A stretch of DNA of 64,000 bases from Candidatus Bipolaricaulota bacterium (lineage in GTDB: Bacteria; Bipolaricaulota; Bipolaricaulia; Bipolaricaulales; Bipolaricaulaceae). The notes beneath the pieces are model-generated. The model worked only from the letters and a program-made list of their open reading frames with translations, had not been told where the DNA came from and searched no databases. Every line of letters begins with the position of its first letter. The stretch's first letter is position 1. A program made the translations under genes and the position numbers. Where the stretch lies: positions 112,377 through 176,376 of the forward strand of contig JALHJZ010000003.1 of the NCBI GenBank assembly GCA_022838705.1, given 5' to 3'. Below are positions 28,547-35,726 of the stretch, one piece after another.

Positions 28547-29380
28547 TCAGCCCGCGGGCCGCGACCGCGCGGGAGCGCGCCCGGACGAGGTGAGCTCGTC
28601 GCCGATGCGGCCCAATGCCTCCCGGGCGAGCGGCGCCCGCTCGGGATCGTCCAGCCACCGCCTCAGTTCGGTCCCCACCGCATCCGGGCACGTCGCGGCC
28701 AGCCGCACGAGGGCGCGCGCCACCGCCGCGCGCACATAGCGCCGCCCATCGAGGGCCACCCGCCGCAGCACGATGAGCGCCTTCCGGGCAACGGTCTGGG
28801 GAGCCTGCCCAAGCACGGTGGCCACGTGCCACAGCACCTGTTCGTCGTGGGAGGTGGACCACAGGGTCAACTGCTCGAACAGGTCATCAGGGTAGGAGGG
28901 GAAGAACGCTCGGGCGAGGACCCCTTCGACCGCGCTGCGCACCTCGGGGGTCCGGTCGGGGAGGAGGGGGTCGAGGAGGCGGAGGAGGGGCTCGACCCGG
29001 TCCATCCCCAGAGGATGGACCGCCATGCCGGACACGAGGACCGCCGCCCGGCGCACGAGGGGATTCGCATCCGTTCGCCAGGCACCGAGGAGGGGATACG
29101 CTTCATCGAAGTGCCGGTGGAGGATCTCCCCCGCGGCCTGAACGGCCGCGTCGCGGGTGTAGCGGTCCTCATCGGCGACGAGCTCCCGCAATCGGAGGAG
29201 GGCGTCCGCGGGGTGGGGGGAGCGGCCGAGGAGCGTTGCCGCAAGCCGCCGGCCCTCCACAGAGCCGGGGACGAGCCGGGCAACCCACTCGAACACGTCC
29301 TCCTGGGAAAGCTCCACCAGAACACGATCACGTGATGCCCCCCCTCGTCGCCACGCCTCCAGGACCTGCTCGTGCGTCAT
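28547..29380 (-). CDS. HEAT-repeat protein of unknown function
   Basis: 277 residues made almost wholly of paired helices with HEAT-like spacing, for example DEDRYTRDAAVQAAGEILHR, DANPLVRRAAVLVSGMAV, TPEVRSAVEGVLARAFF and GRRYVRAAVARALVRLAATC. This pattern resembles DNA alkylation repair (AlkD-like) and phycobilisome lyase-like repeat proteins, but I see no diagnostic catalytic residues, so only a protein- or nucleic-acid-binding scaffold can be inferred. There is no signal peptide. ATG 29380 has no Shine-Dalgarno; TATGCT lies 6 bases upstream, suggesting a leaderless transcript. It is 74 bases upstream of the Lpt fusion on the same strand. Confidence 0.75.
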   Translation of the reverse strand: MTHEQVLEAWRRGGASRDRVLVELSQEDVFEWVARLVPGSVEGRRLAATLLGRSPHPADALLRLRELVADEDRYTRDAAVQAAGEILHRHFDEAYPLLGAWRTDANPLVRRAAVLVSGMAVHPLGMDRVEPLLRLLDPLLPDRTPEVRSAVEGVLARAFFPSYPDDLFEQLTLWSTSHDEQVLWHVATVLGQAPQTVARKALIVLRRVALDGRRYVRAAVARALVRLAATCPDAVGTELRRWLDDPERAPLAREALGRIGDELTSSGRAPARSRPAG

Positions 29381-29486
29381 GGGAGGAGCATAGCAACGGG
29401 ATCCACATCCCGTCAAATCGGCTACCGCGGGGCGTCGGGCGACCCCCCGGTGCGCCTTCGCCCGCGGATGGGGTAGGATCGTAGCT

Positions 29487-30839
29487 GTGACCAACACACC
29501 GTGGCCGAAAGCCTACCGAATCAAGGTTGTCGAGCCGATCCGCCTCCCGGAGCGGGAGGAGCGGGAGAAGCTCCTCCGCAAGGCGGGGTACAACGTGTTC
29601 AACCTCGCAAGCGACGATGTGTATGTGGACCTCCTCACCGACTCCGGCACGGGGGCGATGTCCCAGGCCCAGTGGGCGGCCCTCATGGAGGGGGATGAGT
29701 CCTACGCCGGGAGCCGCTCGTTCGCCCAGTTCCAGGAGGCGGTCCAGGGCATCACGGGCTTCCCCTACGTCCTGCCCACCCACCAGGGACGGGGGGCAGA
29801 GCACGTGCTCTTCTCCACCCTCCTCCAGCCCGGGGACATGGTGCCCTCGAACGCCCACTTCGACACGACGCGGGCGCACATCCTCGCCAACGGGGGCACG
29901 CCGGTGGACCTCCCGATCCCGGACGCCCTCGATCCCGACCTCGACCGGCCGTTCAAGGGGGACATCGACCTCGCAGCGCTGGAGGCGCTGCTCCGCAACC
30001 CGCCGGGGCGGGTCCCGGTGGTGATGCTCACCGTCACCAACAACACGAGCGCTGGGCAGCCGGTGTCCCTGCAGAACGTCCGCGCCGTGTCCGCCCTCGC
30101 CCGGGCGTACGGGGTCCCTCTGTTCCTCGATGCGTGCCGCTACGCGGAGAACTGCTTTTTCGTGCGGGAGCGGGAGCGAGGCTACGGGAGCGCCGAGCCA
30201 CGGGAGATCGCGGCGGAGCTCTTCTCCCTCGCCGATGGGTGCACGATGTCGGCGAAGAAGGACGGCCTGGGGAACATCGGGGGGTTCCTCGCGATGCGGG
30301 ACCTCCTCCTCTACGGACGGTGCCGGGAGAAGCTGATCCTCGTCGAGGGGTTCTCCACCTACGGCGGCCTCGCCGGCCGCGACCTCGCCGCGATCGCCGT
30401 CGGCCTCGACGAGGCCCTCGACCTCGGCTACCTCCGGGATCGGATCGGCCAGGTGCGGTGGCTGGGGGAGCGCCTGCGGGAGGAAGGGATCCCCGTGTAC
30501 TGGCCGCCGGGCGGGCACGCTGTGTACGTGAACGCGGAGCGGCTCCTCCCCCACATCCCCCGGGATGCGTTCCCCGGCCAGGCCTTGGTGGGCGCCATCT
30601 ATGTCGAGGGAGGGGTGCGCGCGGTCGAGGTGGGATCAGTGATGATGGGCCCCGAGGCGCGGCTGGAGCTCGTGCGGTTGGCGATCCCCCGCCGCACCTA
30701 TACCCAGGAACACCTCGAAGCGGTGGTGGAGGCGCTGGGCCGCGTCCGGGACAGGGCACGTACGATCCCGGGCCTGCGGCTGGTGGAGGGGGAAGGCCCG
30801 CTGCGCCACTTCGTGGCCCGGTTCGAACCGATCGCGTAG
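29487..30839 (+). CDS. tnaA: Tryptophanase (tryptophan indole-lyase)
   Basis: 450-residue PLP enzyme splitting tryptophan into indole, pyruvate and ammonia. The Lys that binds PLP is in [14 protein letters not shown]. The related tyrosine phenol-lyase is excluded by three positions: FDTTR (Asp, where the lyase has Thr), AVEVG (Val, where the lyase has its substrate-binding Arg) and LRHF near the C-terminus (His, where the lyase has Phe). [15 protein letters not shown] and [16 protein letters not shown] are also family segments. GTG start without ribosome-binding site; TAGGAT lies 7 bases before it. There is no tnaC-like leader or tnaB permease, so it is not the Escherichia coli arrangement. 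Its role is probably amino-acid fermentation. Confidence 0.92.
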   Translation: MTNTPWPKAYRIKVVEPIRLPEREEREKLLRKAGYNVFNLASDDVYVDLLTDSGTGAMSQAQWAALMEGDESYAGSRSFAQFQEAVQGITGFPYVLPTHQGRGAEHVLFSTLLQPGDMVPSNAHFDTTRAHILANGGTPVDLPIPDALDPDLDRPFKGDIDLAALEALLRNPPGRVPVVMLTVTNNTSAGQPVSLQNVRAVSALARAYGVPLFLDACRYAENCFFVRERERGYGSAEPREIAAELFSLADGCTMSAKKDGLGNIGGFLAMRDLLLYGRCREKLILVEGFSTYGGLAGRDLAAIAVGLDEALDLGYLRDRIGQVRWLGERLREEGIPVYWPPGGHAVYVNAERLLPHIPRDAFPGQALVGAIYVEGGVRAVEVGSVMMGPEARLELVRLAIPRRTYTQEHLEAVVEALGRVRDRARTIPGLRLVEGEGPLRHFVARFEPIA

Positions 30840-30879
30840 ACCGCGGGGAGCCACAGCAGGGAACCCGAGATCTGCCGGG

Positions 30880-31887
30880 TCACTCGCCGAGCTTCCAGAG
30901 GGCGATGCGCGGGTCGTCCGCGGCGAGGGGGACGAGAGATAGCTCGCGGACTTCATCGCCCCGGGACGCCCGAATGGCCACGGGCTCGTCGGGGCGGGCG
31001 TCGCTGTACCGGGCGGCGAGGCGGGCCGCGAGCTCCAGCTCAGCGGCGGTGGGTTCCCCCTCCACGAGGGCGATGGGCCCGGGGACGCCCGGGAAGGAGA
31101 GGACCCACCGCCCGGGGGCAAACCCAGCGAGCACCGCGTTCTCCCGTTCGTTCCTCCCCACGATCACCTTGACGGTGGGGGAGACCCGGAAGTGGCGGCC
31201 GAACCGGAGGAGGGCGAACTCCTCGCGCGTCAGGTTATCGCGGCCGCGGGCGGCGAACGCGTCCCGCAGGCGGAGGGCGTACGTGCGGGTGAGGAGGAGG
31301 CAACACCCCCCCGACGGCTGGGCGAACTCGGTGAGCCCCCAGTCGCGGGCGAGCGCGAGCTGCCTCCGGCGGGACCGGCCTTGGATGTCGAGCCAGTCCT
31401 CCCGTCGCACCCACCCCTCCCGCTCGGGATGGGTGGCGGGGAGGAGGCGACCGGACAGGGGGCGGACGAGCCTGTCCCCGAGGCCCGATTCGCGGGCCAC
31501 GAGATCGAGCGCCCGCCGGTGCTGGGACATCGGGCGCTGCCCGAGGACCTCCCCCGTGACCACGAAGTCCGCTCCCTCCTCCTCCATCACCCTCCCCGCC
31601 GTGCGCACCATGAGGATCCGGCAGTCCAGGCACGGGTTCATCCCCGATCCATATCCGAACTTCGGATCCCGGACGACGGCAAGGAACTCCTCCCCCACAT
31701 CGAGGAGCCGGAGGGGGATCCCCAGCCGCTGGGCAAGGGCGAGGGCCGTGTCGCACCGCCCCTCCCCGACACAGAACCCGGTGGCGAGGTTGACCCCCAC
31801 CACGTCGAACCCGAGGCGGAGGGTGAGTGCGCACGCCAACGCCGAATCGAGCCCCCCCGACAGGAGGGCGACCGCCACCTTGGCCAT
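30880..31887 (-). CDS. PP-loop ATP pyrophosphatase, tRNA thiolation-like
   Basis: 335 residues. The PP-loop VALLSGGLDSALA at residues 5-17 binds ATP for adenylation. NPCLDCRILM gives a CxxC pair like those in tRNA 2-thiouridylases, and a second Cys cluster is GGCCLL. The N-terminal half resembles MnmA/ThiI-type enzymes, with VVTGEVLGQRPMSQHRRALD typical of this branch. The C-terminal half (about 220-335) is a different domain, reminiscent of the NFACT-R/DUF814 type, with RFGRHFRVSPTVKVIVGRNE. Probably modifies tRNA or transfers sulfur. ATG 31887 has TATGAT 6 bases upstream and no Shine-Dalgarno. It is convergent with tryptophanase. Confidence 0.8.
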   Translation of the reverse strand: MAKVAVALLSGGLDSALACALTLRLGFDVVGVNLATGFCVGEGRCDTALALAQRLGIPLRLLDVGEEFLAVVRDPKFGYGSGMNPCLDCRILMVRTAGRVMEEEGADFVVTGEVLGQRPMSQHRRALDLVARESGLGDRLVRPLSGRLLPATHPEREGWVRREDWLDIQGRSRRRQLALARDWGLTEFAQPSGGCCLLLTRTYALRLRDAFAARGRDNLTREEFALLRFGRHFRVSPTVKVIVGRNERENAVLAGFAPGRWVLSFPGVPGPIALVEGEPTAAELELAARLAARYSDARPDEPVAIRASRGDEVRELSLVPLAADDPRIALWKLGE

Positions 31888-31994
31888 GGGCCTATCATAG
31901 GTGGAGGAGCCGCCTCCCCTCCACGGGATCTCCACACGCGGTACATCGGTCGTACAATACGGTGCGGGTAAGTTCAGGCTGGAGGTGGATGCAT

Positions 31995-33482
31995 ATGAAG
32001 AAACCGTGGCGCGTGTCGGCGCTGGCCCTCCTGATCGGGCTAGCGGTGGTGGTACCGTCGGTCCAGTTCATCCTAGGGGGCGGGGACGCCGGGGTGGCGA
32101 CCGCCCAGCTCGCCCCCCTCGTCCACGCCCAGACTGTACAGGAAGAGATCGCGGCAGCGGGACAGGCCGCGGTCAAGGCGGCGATCAACGCGGTCGCCCC
32201 GGGCGTGGTCAAGGTCGAGGTGGTGAAGAAGTCGGCCAGTCTGTGGGATAGCTTCCTGCAGGATCCCTTCCTGCGCCGGTTCTTCGACCTCTCGCCGCTT
32301 GAAGAGCAGGAGGTGACCTCGGTCGGGTCGGGGTTCGTCGTCGAGTACGGCGGCGTAAGGTACGTGCTCACCAATGCCCACGTGGTGGAGGGTGCGGTCT
32401 CGATCCGCGTCACCGCAAAGACGGGGCGGGAGCTCCCGGCCAAGGTGGTGGGCACGGACGCCCTCCTCGACCTCGCCGTGCTCGCGATCGAGGACTCGTT
32501 GGACATCCCGGCGGTGAGCCTGGGGGACTCCGACCTCCTCGAGATCGGGGACTGGGTGATCGCGATTGGAAACCCACTCGGGCTCTCCCACACCGTGACC
32601 CTGGGGATCGTGTCCGCCCTCGGACGTGACGTCCCCCGGCCGGACGGGAGCGGGTACTACCGGCGGATGATCCAGACCGATGCCGCGATCAACCCCGGCA
32701 ATTCCGGCGGGCCCCTCGTGAACGCGTTCGGCCAGGTGGTGGGGATGAACACGATCATCGCCCGCAGCACGGACGGCGGGGTGGCGGTGGAGGGGATCAA
32801 CTTCGCCGTCCCAATCAACGAGATCGTACAGGCACTTTCCCAGATCGCCGCGCAGGGGAGGGTCGTTCGGGCCTGGCTCGGCGTGTACATCCAGGACATC
32901 CCCGCGGGGATGGAGACGCGATTCGGCGTGAGCGCAGGCCAGGGCGTGCTCGTGTCGGACGTCGTCCCCGGCGGCCCGGCCGCCCAGGCGGGCATCAAGG
33001 CGGGCGACGTGATCACTGCCATCGCGGGCCGGGCGGTGGGCACGACCAACGACCTGCAACTGGAGGTCATGTACCGCGCGGTCGGGGAGAAGGTGACCGT
33101 GTCCATCCTCCGGGACGGGGTGCCGATCGCGGTGGACGTCGTCCTCGGCGAACGCCCGGAGGAGGTAGTCTCTTCCTCCCCAGCCGCCGCGCCGGAGCAG
33201 GGGCGGGAGAAGTTCGGGCTCACCGTGCAGGCGATCACGCCCGAGCTCGCCGCCCAGTATAGCCTCCGCCGGACGACGGGCGTGGTCGTGACCAAGGTGG
33301 CCTCCAGCTCGCGGGCGTACTGGGCGGGGATCGAGGTAGGGGACGTGATCGTGGAGGTCAACCGCGAGCCTGTGGAGTCAATCAGCGACTGGGACAGGAT
33401 TGTGGCCGGAATCGGCGATCGCGATGAGGTCCTCCTCACCGTGGTGAGCGGCGACCGCACGCGGTTCGTCTTCCTGCGCTAG
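31995..33482 (+). CDS. HtrA/DegP-type periplasmic serine protease
   Basis: 495 residues. Signal segment 1-45, then a trypsin-like domain with catalytic triad His129 (LTNAHVVEG), Asp159 (LLDLAVLAIE) and Ser237 (NPGNSGGPLVNAFGQVVGMN). Two PDZ domains follow, about 280-370 (VVPGGPAAQAGIKAGDVI) and 400-490 (SSSRAYWAGIEVGDVIVEVN). It degrades or refolds damaged envelope proteins. ATG 31995 was preferred because ggaggt lies 8 bases away; ATG 31989 is almost on top of it. A TACAAT hexamer at 31953-31958 is a likely -10, without a good -35. tRNA-Pro follows the gene. Confidence 0.94.
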   Translation: MKKPWRVSALALLIGLAVVVPSVQFILGGGDAGVATAQLAPLVHAQTVQEEIAAAGQAAVKAAINAVAPGVVKVEVVKKSASLWDSFLQDPFLRRFFDLSPLEEQEVTSVGSGFVVEYGGVRYVLTNAHVVEGAVSIRVTAKTGRELPAKVVGTDALLDLAVLAIEDSLDIPAVSLGDSDLLEIGDWVIAIGNPLGLSHTVTLGIVSALGRDVPRPDGSGYYRRMIQTDAAINPGNSGGPLVNAFGQVVGMNTIIARSTDGGVAVEGINFAVPINEIVQALSQIAAQGRVVRAWLGVYIQDIPAGMETRFGVSAGQGVLVSDVVPGGPAAQAGIKAGDVITAIAGRAVGTTNDLQLEVMYRAVGEKVTVSILRDGVPIAVDVVLGERPEEVVSSSPAAAPEQGREKFGLTVQAITPELAAQYSLRRTTGVVVTKVASSSRAYWAGIEVGDVIVEVNREPVESISDWDRIVAGIGDRDEVLLTVVSGDRTRFVFLR

Positions 33483-33507
33483 ACGCCATAGGGTAACATA
33501 GGGGTGG

Positions 33508-33585
33508 CGGAGAGTAGCGCAGGTTGGTCAGCGCGCATGGTTCGGGACCATGAGGTCGGCGGTTCAAATCCGCCCTCTCCGACCA
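33508..33585 (+). tRNA. tRNA-Pro (anticodon CGG)
   Basis: Acceptor CGGAGAG (33508-33514) pairs with CTCTCCG (33575-33581). D stem GCGC/GCGC, anticodon stem CATGG/CCATG with loop TTCGGGA (anticodon CGG at 33543-33545), T stem GGCGG/CCGCC with TTCAAAT. Discriminator A and CCA are encoded. It lies 25 bases after the HtrA gene. Confidence 0.95.
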
Positions 33586-33610
33586 CACGGGGCCCCTGCG
33601 GCCCCGCTGT
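33585..33610 (+). terminator. Hairpin after tRNA-Pro, possible terminator
   Basis: GGGGCC (33589-33594) pairs with GGCCCC (33600-33605) around a cctgc loop, and flanking ACAC/GTGT extends the stem with one bulge. There is no clear U-tract, so termination is uncertain. Confidence 0.4.
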
Positions 33611-33628
33611 GTTGGGTGGGGAGGGCCG

Positions 33629-34426
33629 ATGAAGGTCTACGTGAGCGCTGACATCGAAGGGATCGCCGGTGTCACCCACTGGGACGAGACGGAGATCGGG
33701 AAGGTGGGGTACGAGGCGGCCCGCCGGCAGCTCGCCGCCGAGGTGTGGGCGGCGTGCGAGGGCGCGGCGGAGGCCGGGGCGCGGGAGATCCTCGTCAAGG
33801 ACGCCCACGATACGGGCCGCAACCTCACTCCGGCGGACCTGCCTCCGGGGACAGAGCTCCACCGGGGGTGGGGCTCCCATCCGCTCGCGATGGTCGAGGG
33901 ATTGGATCCCTCGTTCGCTGGCCTCATCCTTGTGGGATACCACGCCCCCGCCGGCTCTGCGGGAAGCCCGCTCGCGCACACCCTGTCCCCCCAACTCCAC
34001 GCTCTAACGATCAACGACCATCCCGCCGCGGAGCTCCTCCTCGTCGCCTACAGTGCGGCCTACGTCGGCGTCCCCCTCCTGTTCGTGTCCGGAGACGCGG
34101 AGACCTGCGCCGAGGCTCAGCGCCTGAACCCGCACATCGTCACCACCGCCGTCAAGCGAGGCGTGGGCGGGGCGACGGTGAGCCTGGACGCGGGCCGGGC
34201 TGTGGAAGGGATCCGCACCGGGGTAGCCGCCGCCCTCACCGGAGATCCCACGCGGTGCCGGATTCCCCTCCCAAAGAAGTTCTCAGTGGAGATGACGTAC
34301 CGGGACCATCCTCGGGCGTACCGGGCGTCGTTCTACCCGGGGGCATCGCTCACCGAACCGCGGTCTGTCAGGTTCGCCGCGAGCGATTTCCTTGACGTGC
34401 TGCGGTTCCTCCTGTTTGCGGCGTAG
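33629..34426 (+). CDS. M55 family D-aminopeptidase (DppA-like)
   Basis: 265 residues, the usual size of the family. Zinc ligands are in SADIEGIAGV at the N-terminus, VKDAHDTGRNL, HRGWGSHPLAMVEGLD and GYHAPAG; NDHPAAELLLVAYSAAYVGV completes the core. Such decameric enzymes in the cytoplasm remove N-terminal D-amino acids from peptides, releasing D-alanine. With the peptide ABC permeases and M20 enzyme it suggests peptide or peptidoglycan fragment use. A ggggaggg lies before the ATG. The gene is followed 69 bases later by a tRNA gene cluster with its own promoter. Confidence 0.92.
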   Translation: MKVYVSADIEGIAGVTHWDETEIGKVGYEAARRQLAAEVWAACEGAAEAGAREILVKDAHDTGRNLTPADLPPGTELHRGWGSHPLAMVEGLDPSFAGLILVGYHAPAGSAGSPLAHTLSPQLHALTINDHPAAELLLVAYSAAYVGVPLLFVSGDAETCAEAQRLNPHIVTTAVKRGVGGATVSLDAGRAVEGIRTGVAAALTGDPTRCRIPLPKKFSVEMTYRDHPRAYRASFYPGASLTEPRSVRFAASDFLDVLRFLLFAA

Positions 34427-34449
34427 ACCTCGCGCTCGGCGAGGCGTCG

Positions 34450-34478
34450 TTGACGATGCCGGAAGCCGACCATAGAAT
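34450..34478 (+). promoter_or_regulatory. Strong sigma-70-type promoter of the tRNA cluster
   Basis: TTGACG at 34450-34455 and TAGAAT at 34473-34478 with a 17-base spacer, the closest match to consensus I found here. Transcription would begin about 10 bases before tRNA-Gly. Confidence 0.8.
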
Positions 34479-34495
34479 CCTTTCCGGGTCGGCAG

Positions 34496-34566
34496 GCGGG
34501 TATAGCTCAATGGTAGAGCCCTGGCCTTCCAAGCCAGAAATGCGGGTTCGATTCCCGCTACCCGCT
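34496..34566 (+). tRNA. tRNA-Gly (anticodon TCC)
   Basis: Acceptor GCGGGTA pairs with TACCCGC. Anticodon stem CTGGC/GCCAG has loop CTTCCAA, anticodon TCC at 34528-34530. T arm GCGGG TTCGATT CCCGC. The discriminator T is followed by CAG, so CCA is not encoded and must be added by nucleotidyltransferase. Confidence 0.95.
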
Positions 34567-34596
34567 CAGAAGACAGTCGTCAAAGGCTGTATTCGT

Positions 34597-34674
34597 GCGC
34601 CCGTAGCTCAGTTGGACCAGAGCGGCGGCCTTCTAAGCCGCAGGCCGGGGGTTCGATTCCTCCCGGGCGCGCCA
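34597..34674 (+). tRNA. tRNA-Arg (anticodon TCT)
   Basis: Acceptor GCGCCCG pairs with CGGGCGC. Anticodon stem GCGGC/GCCGC has loop CTTCTAA. T arm GGGGG TTCGATT CCTCC contains one G-T pair. Discriminator G is followed by an encoded CCA. Confidence 0.94.
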
Positions 34675-34716
34675 CACGGACAGCCGTAAGCAAGTCCCAA
34701 GCTGAACCGCCTCGAT

Positions 34717-34793
34717 GGGGAGCGTAGCTCAGTTGGCAGAGCACCGCGCTGTGGCCGCGGCGGTCGCGGGTTCAAGTCCCGTCGCTCCTCCCA
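34717..34793 (+). tRNA. tRNA-His (anticodon GTG)
   Basis: An encoded extra G at position -1 (34717) pairs with discriminator C at 34790, the histidine identity element. Acceptor GGGAGCG pairs with CGCTCCT. Anticodon stem CCGCG/CGCGG has loop CTGTGGC. T arm GCGGG TTCAAGT CCCGT. CCA is encoded. Confidence 0.94.
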
Positions 34794-34828
34794 GGTCAAG
34801 CCGCCGGACAGGCTTGGGGCAGCAGATC

Positions 34829-34902
34829 GCGCCCGTAGCTCAACGGACCAGAGCATCGGCCTTCGGAGCCGAGGGTTGGGGGTTCAAGTCCTCCCGGGCG
34901 CG
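34829..34902 (+). tRNA. tRNA-Arg (anticodon TCG)
   Basis: Acceptor GCGCCCG pairs with CGGGCGC, identical to the TCT tRNA-Arg upstream. Anticodon stem TCGGC/GCCGA has loop CTTCGGA. T arm GGGGG TTCAAGT CCTCC. Discriminator G is followed by CAC, so CCA is not encoded. Confidence 0.93.
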
Positions 34903-34979
34903 CACCACTTCGTTCTGCCCTTGCCCGGGGCTCCCTCCCCCGCGAGGTCCCCTGGCGCGGCAGGGCCCCGGCCGCCAAC

Positions 34980-35007
34980 TTGCCCCCCTGAGCCGAAGCT
35001 GTAGAAT
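34980..35007 (+). promoter_or_regulatory. Promoter of the secreted protein-RND-LolA-like operon
   Basis: TTGCCC at 34980-34985 and TAGAAT at 35002-35007 with a 16-base spacer. The predicted transcription start is about 35014, just before the palindrome. Confidence 0.55.
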
Positions 35008-35021
35008 GGGAAACGTGCGAA

Positions 35022-35035
35022 CGAACGCTCGTTCG
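35022..35035 (+). promoter_or_regulatory. TetR-family-like operator palindrome
   Basis: CGAACG-CT-CGTTCG, a 14-base dyad with a 2-base centre inside aacgaacgctcgttcgg. GAACG/CGTTC half-sites close together are common in operators of TetR-family repressors. Located about 8-21 bases after the predicted transcription start, it is well placed to block an efflux-type operon. Confidence 0.5.
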
Positions 35036-35294
35036 GAGCTAGGGGGCGTTCCCCGGCACCCGGAGGAAGGAGCGCCCGCCGCTGGGTTGGGCGGGGAGCC
35101 CGCATGCCGGGCGGAAGAGCTCGCCGCCCCGCTGCCCCACCGCACCAGCGGGTAGCCGTAGAAGGGATTGGGATGGAGCACGAGGCCGTAGGCAAGGGGG
35201 GGGCGGGTGCGCTAGCGAAGCGGCCCTTCGCTCAAGGCCCGGACGAGCTGGCGAACCTAGCCTGGCAGGTCCTGTGCGCGAAAGGAGCCCAGTG

Positions 35295-35726
35295 ATGAAG
35301 AAACTTCTCTTGGTATTCGCGTTGACGGTGGTGGGGGGGATGCTGGCGCTGGGCCAGGTGCGGCTCCTCATCGTGGACGAGACGGAGACGATCGAGGAAT
35401 CCATGCGCATCGAGGTCCTCGCCCGGAGGCTCGTGGCCACCGGCGCGTTCGTCGTCCGGGCGACCCAAACGATGCCGACCGCCCCCTGGGACGGAGGCGA
35501 GTTCGACCTGGTTCTCGTGATCCCGGCACGGAGCCGGTTTGTGTGGCTGTGTGCGCCGCTTAGGGCACCGGTTCAGCCCCCGGCCGGGCTCCCTTCCCTG
35601 CCGGACGTCCTTGAGCTCGCGTTCGGTGGGACGCGGGAGGTCCGCACTCCTGCCGATGACCTCTATCCTCTTCTCCTCTCCAGCTTCTTCGCGCGGATTG
35701 GGGTTCTTGATGGGGCCACGCGATGA
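35295..35726 (+). CDS. Small secreted protein of unknown function
   Basis: 143 residues. A signal peptide (MKKLLLVFALTVVGGMLALG) is followed by a mixed alpha/beta domain: VRLLIVDETETIEESMRIEV, then FDLVLVIPARSRFVWLCAP. I do not recognise a family. The ATG at 35295 follows aaaggag; the frame is open to 35274 without a site. Its stop overlaps the start of the RND exporter in an ATGA, so it is co-translated and is probably a periplasmic accessory of that exporter. Confidence 0.72.
   Translation: MKKLLLVFALTVVGGMLALGQVRLLIVDETETIEESMRIEVLARRLVATGAFVVRATQTMPTAPWDGGEFDLVLVIPARSRFVWLCAPLRAPVQPPAGLPSLPDVLELAFGGTREVRTPADDLYPLLLSSFFARIGVLDGATR

Larger units (their letters stand above)
34903..35294 (+). 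other. Intergenic stretch without a convincing gene
   Basis: 392 bases between the last tRNA and the secreted protein gene. It contains a promoter (34980-35007) and a TetR-like palindrome (35022-35035). Short frames here, for example from 35008 to 35155 and 35104 to 35295, have no good ribosome-binding site or recognisable sequence. The transcript leader would be about 280 bases, long enough for a small or decayed gene. Confidence 0.6.

Noticed and set aside
29487..30839. Tyrosine phenol-lyase as the identity of the PLP lyase
   Set aside because: Asp in FDTT, Val in place of the substrate Arg and His in LRHF all point to tryptophanase.
30840..30879. Small ACCCG/CGGGT dyad between convergent genes as terminator
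   Set aside because: Only five base pairs and no U-tract on either strand.
34496..34902. tRNA cluster as an attachment site for a genomic island
   Set aside because: No integrase and no repeated tRNA 3-prime end was seen on either side; flanking genes are ordinary.
35008..35295. Short frames that could encode a TetR repressor for the palindrome
   Set aside because: No helix-turn-helix pattern, no ribosome-binding site; sequence is Gly/Ala/Pro/Arg-rich.
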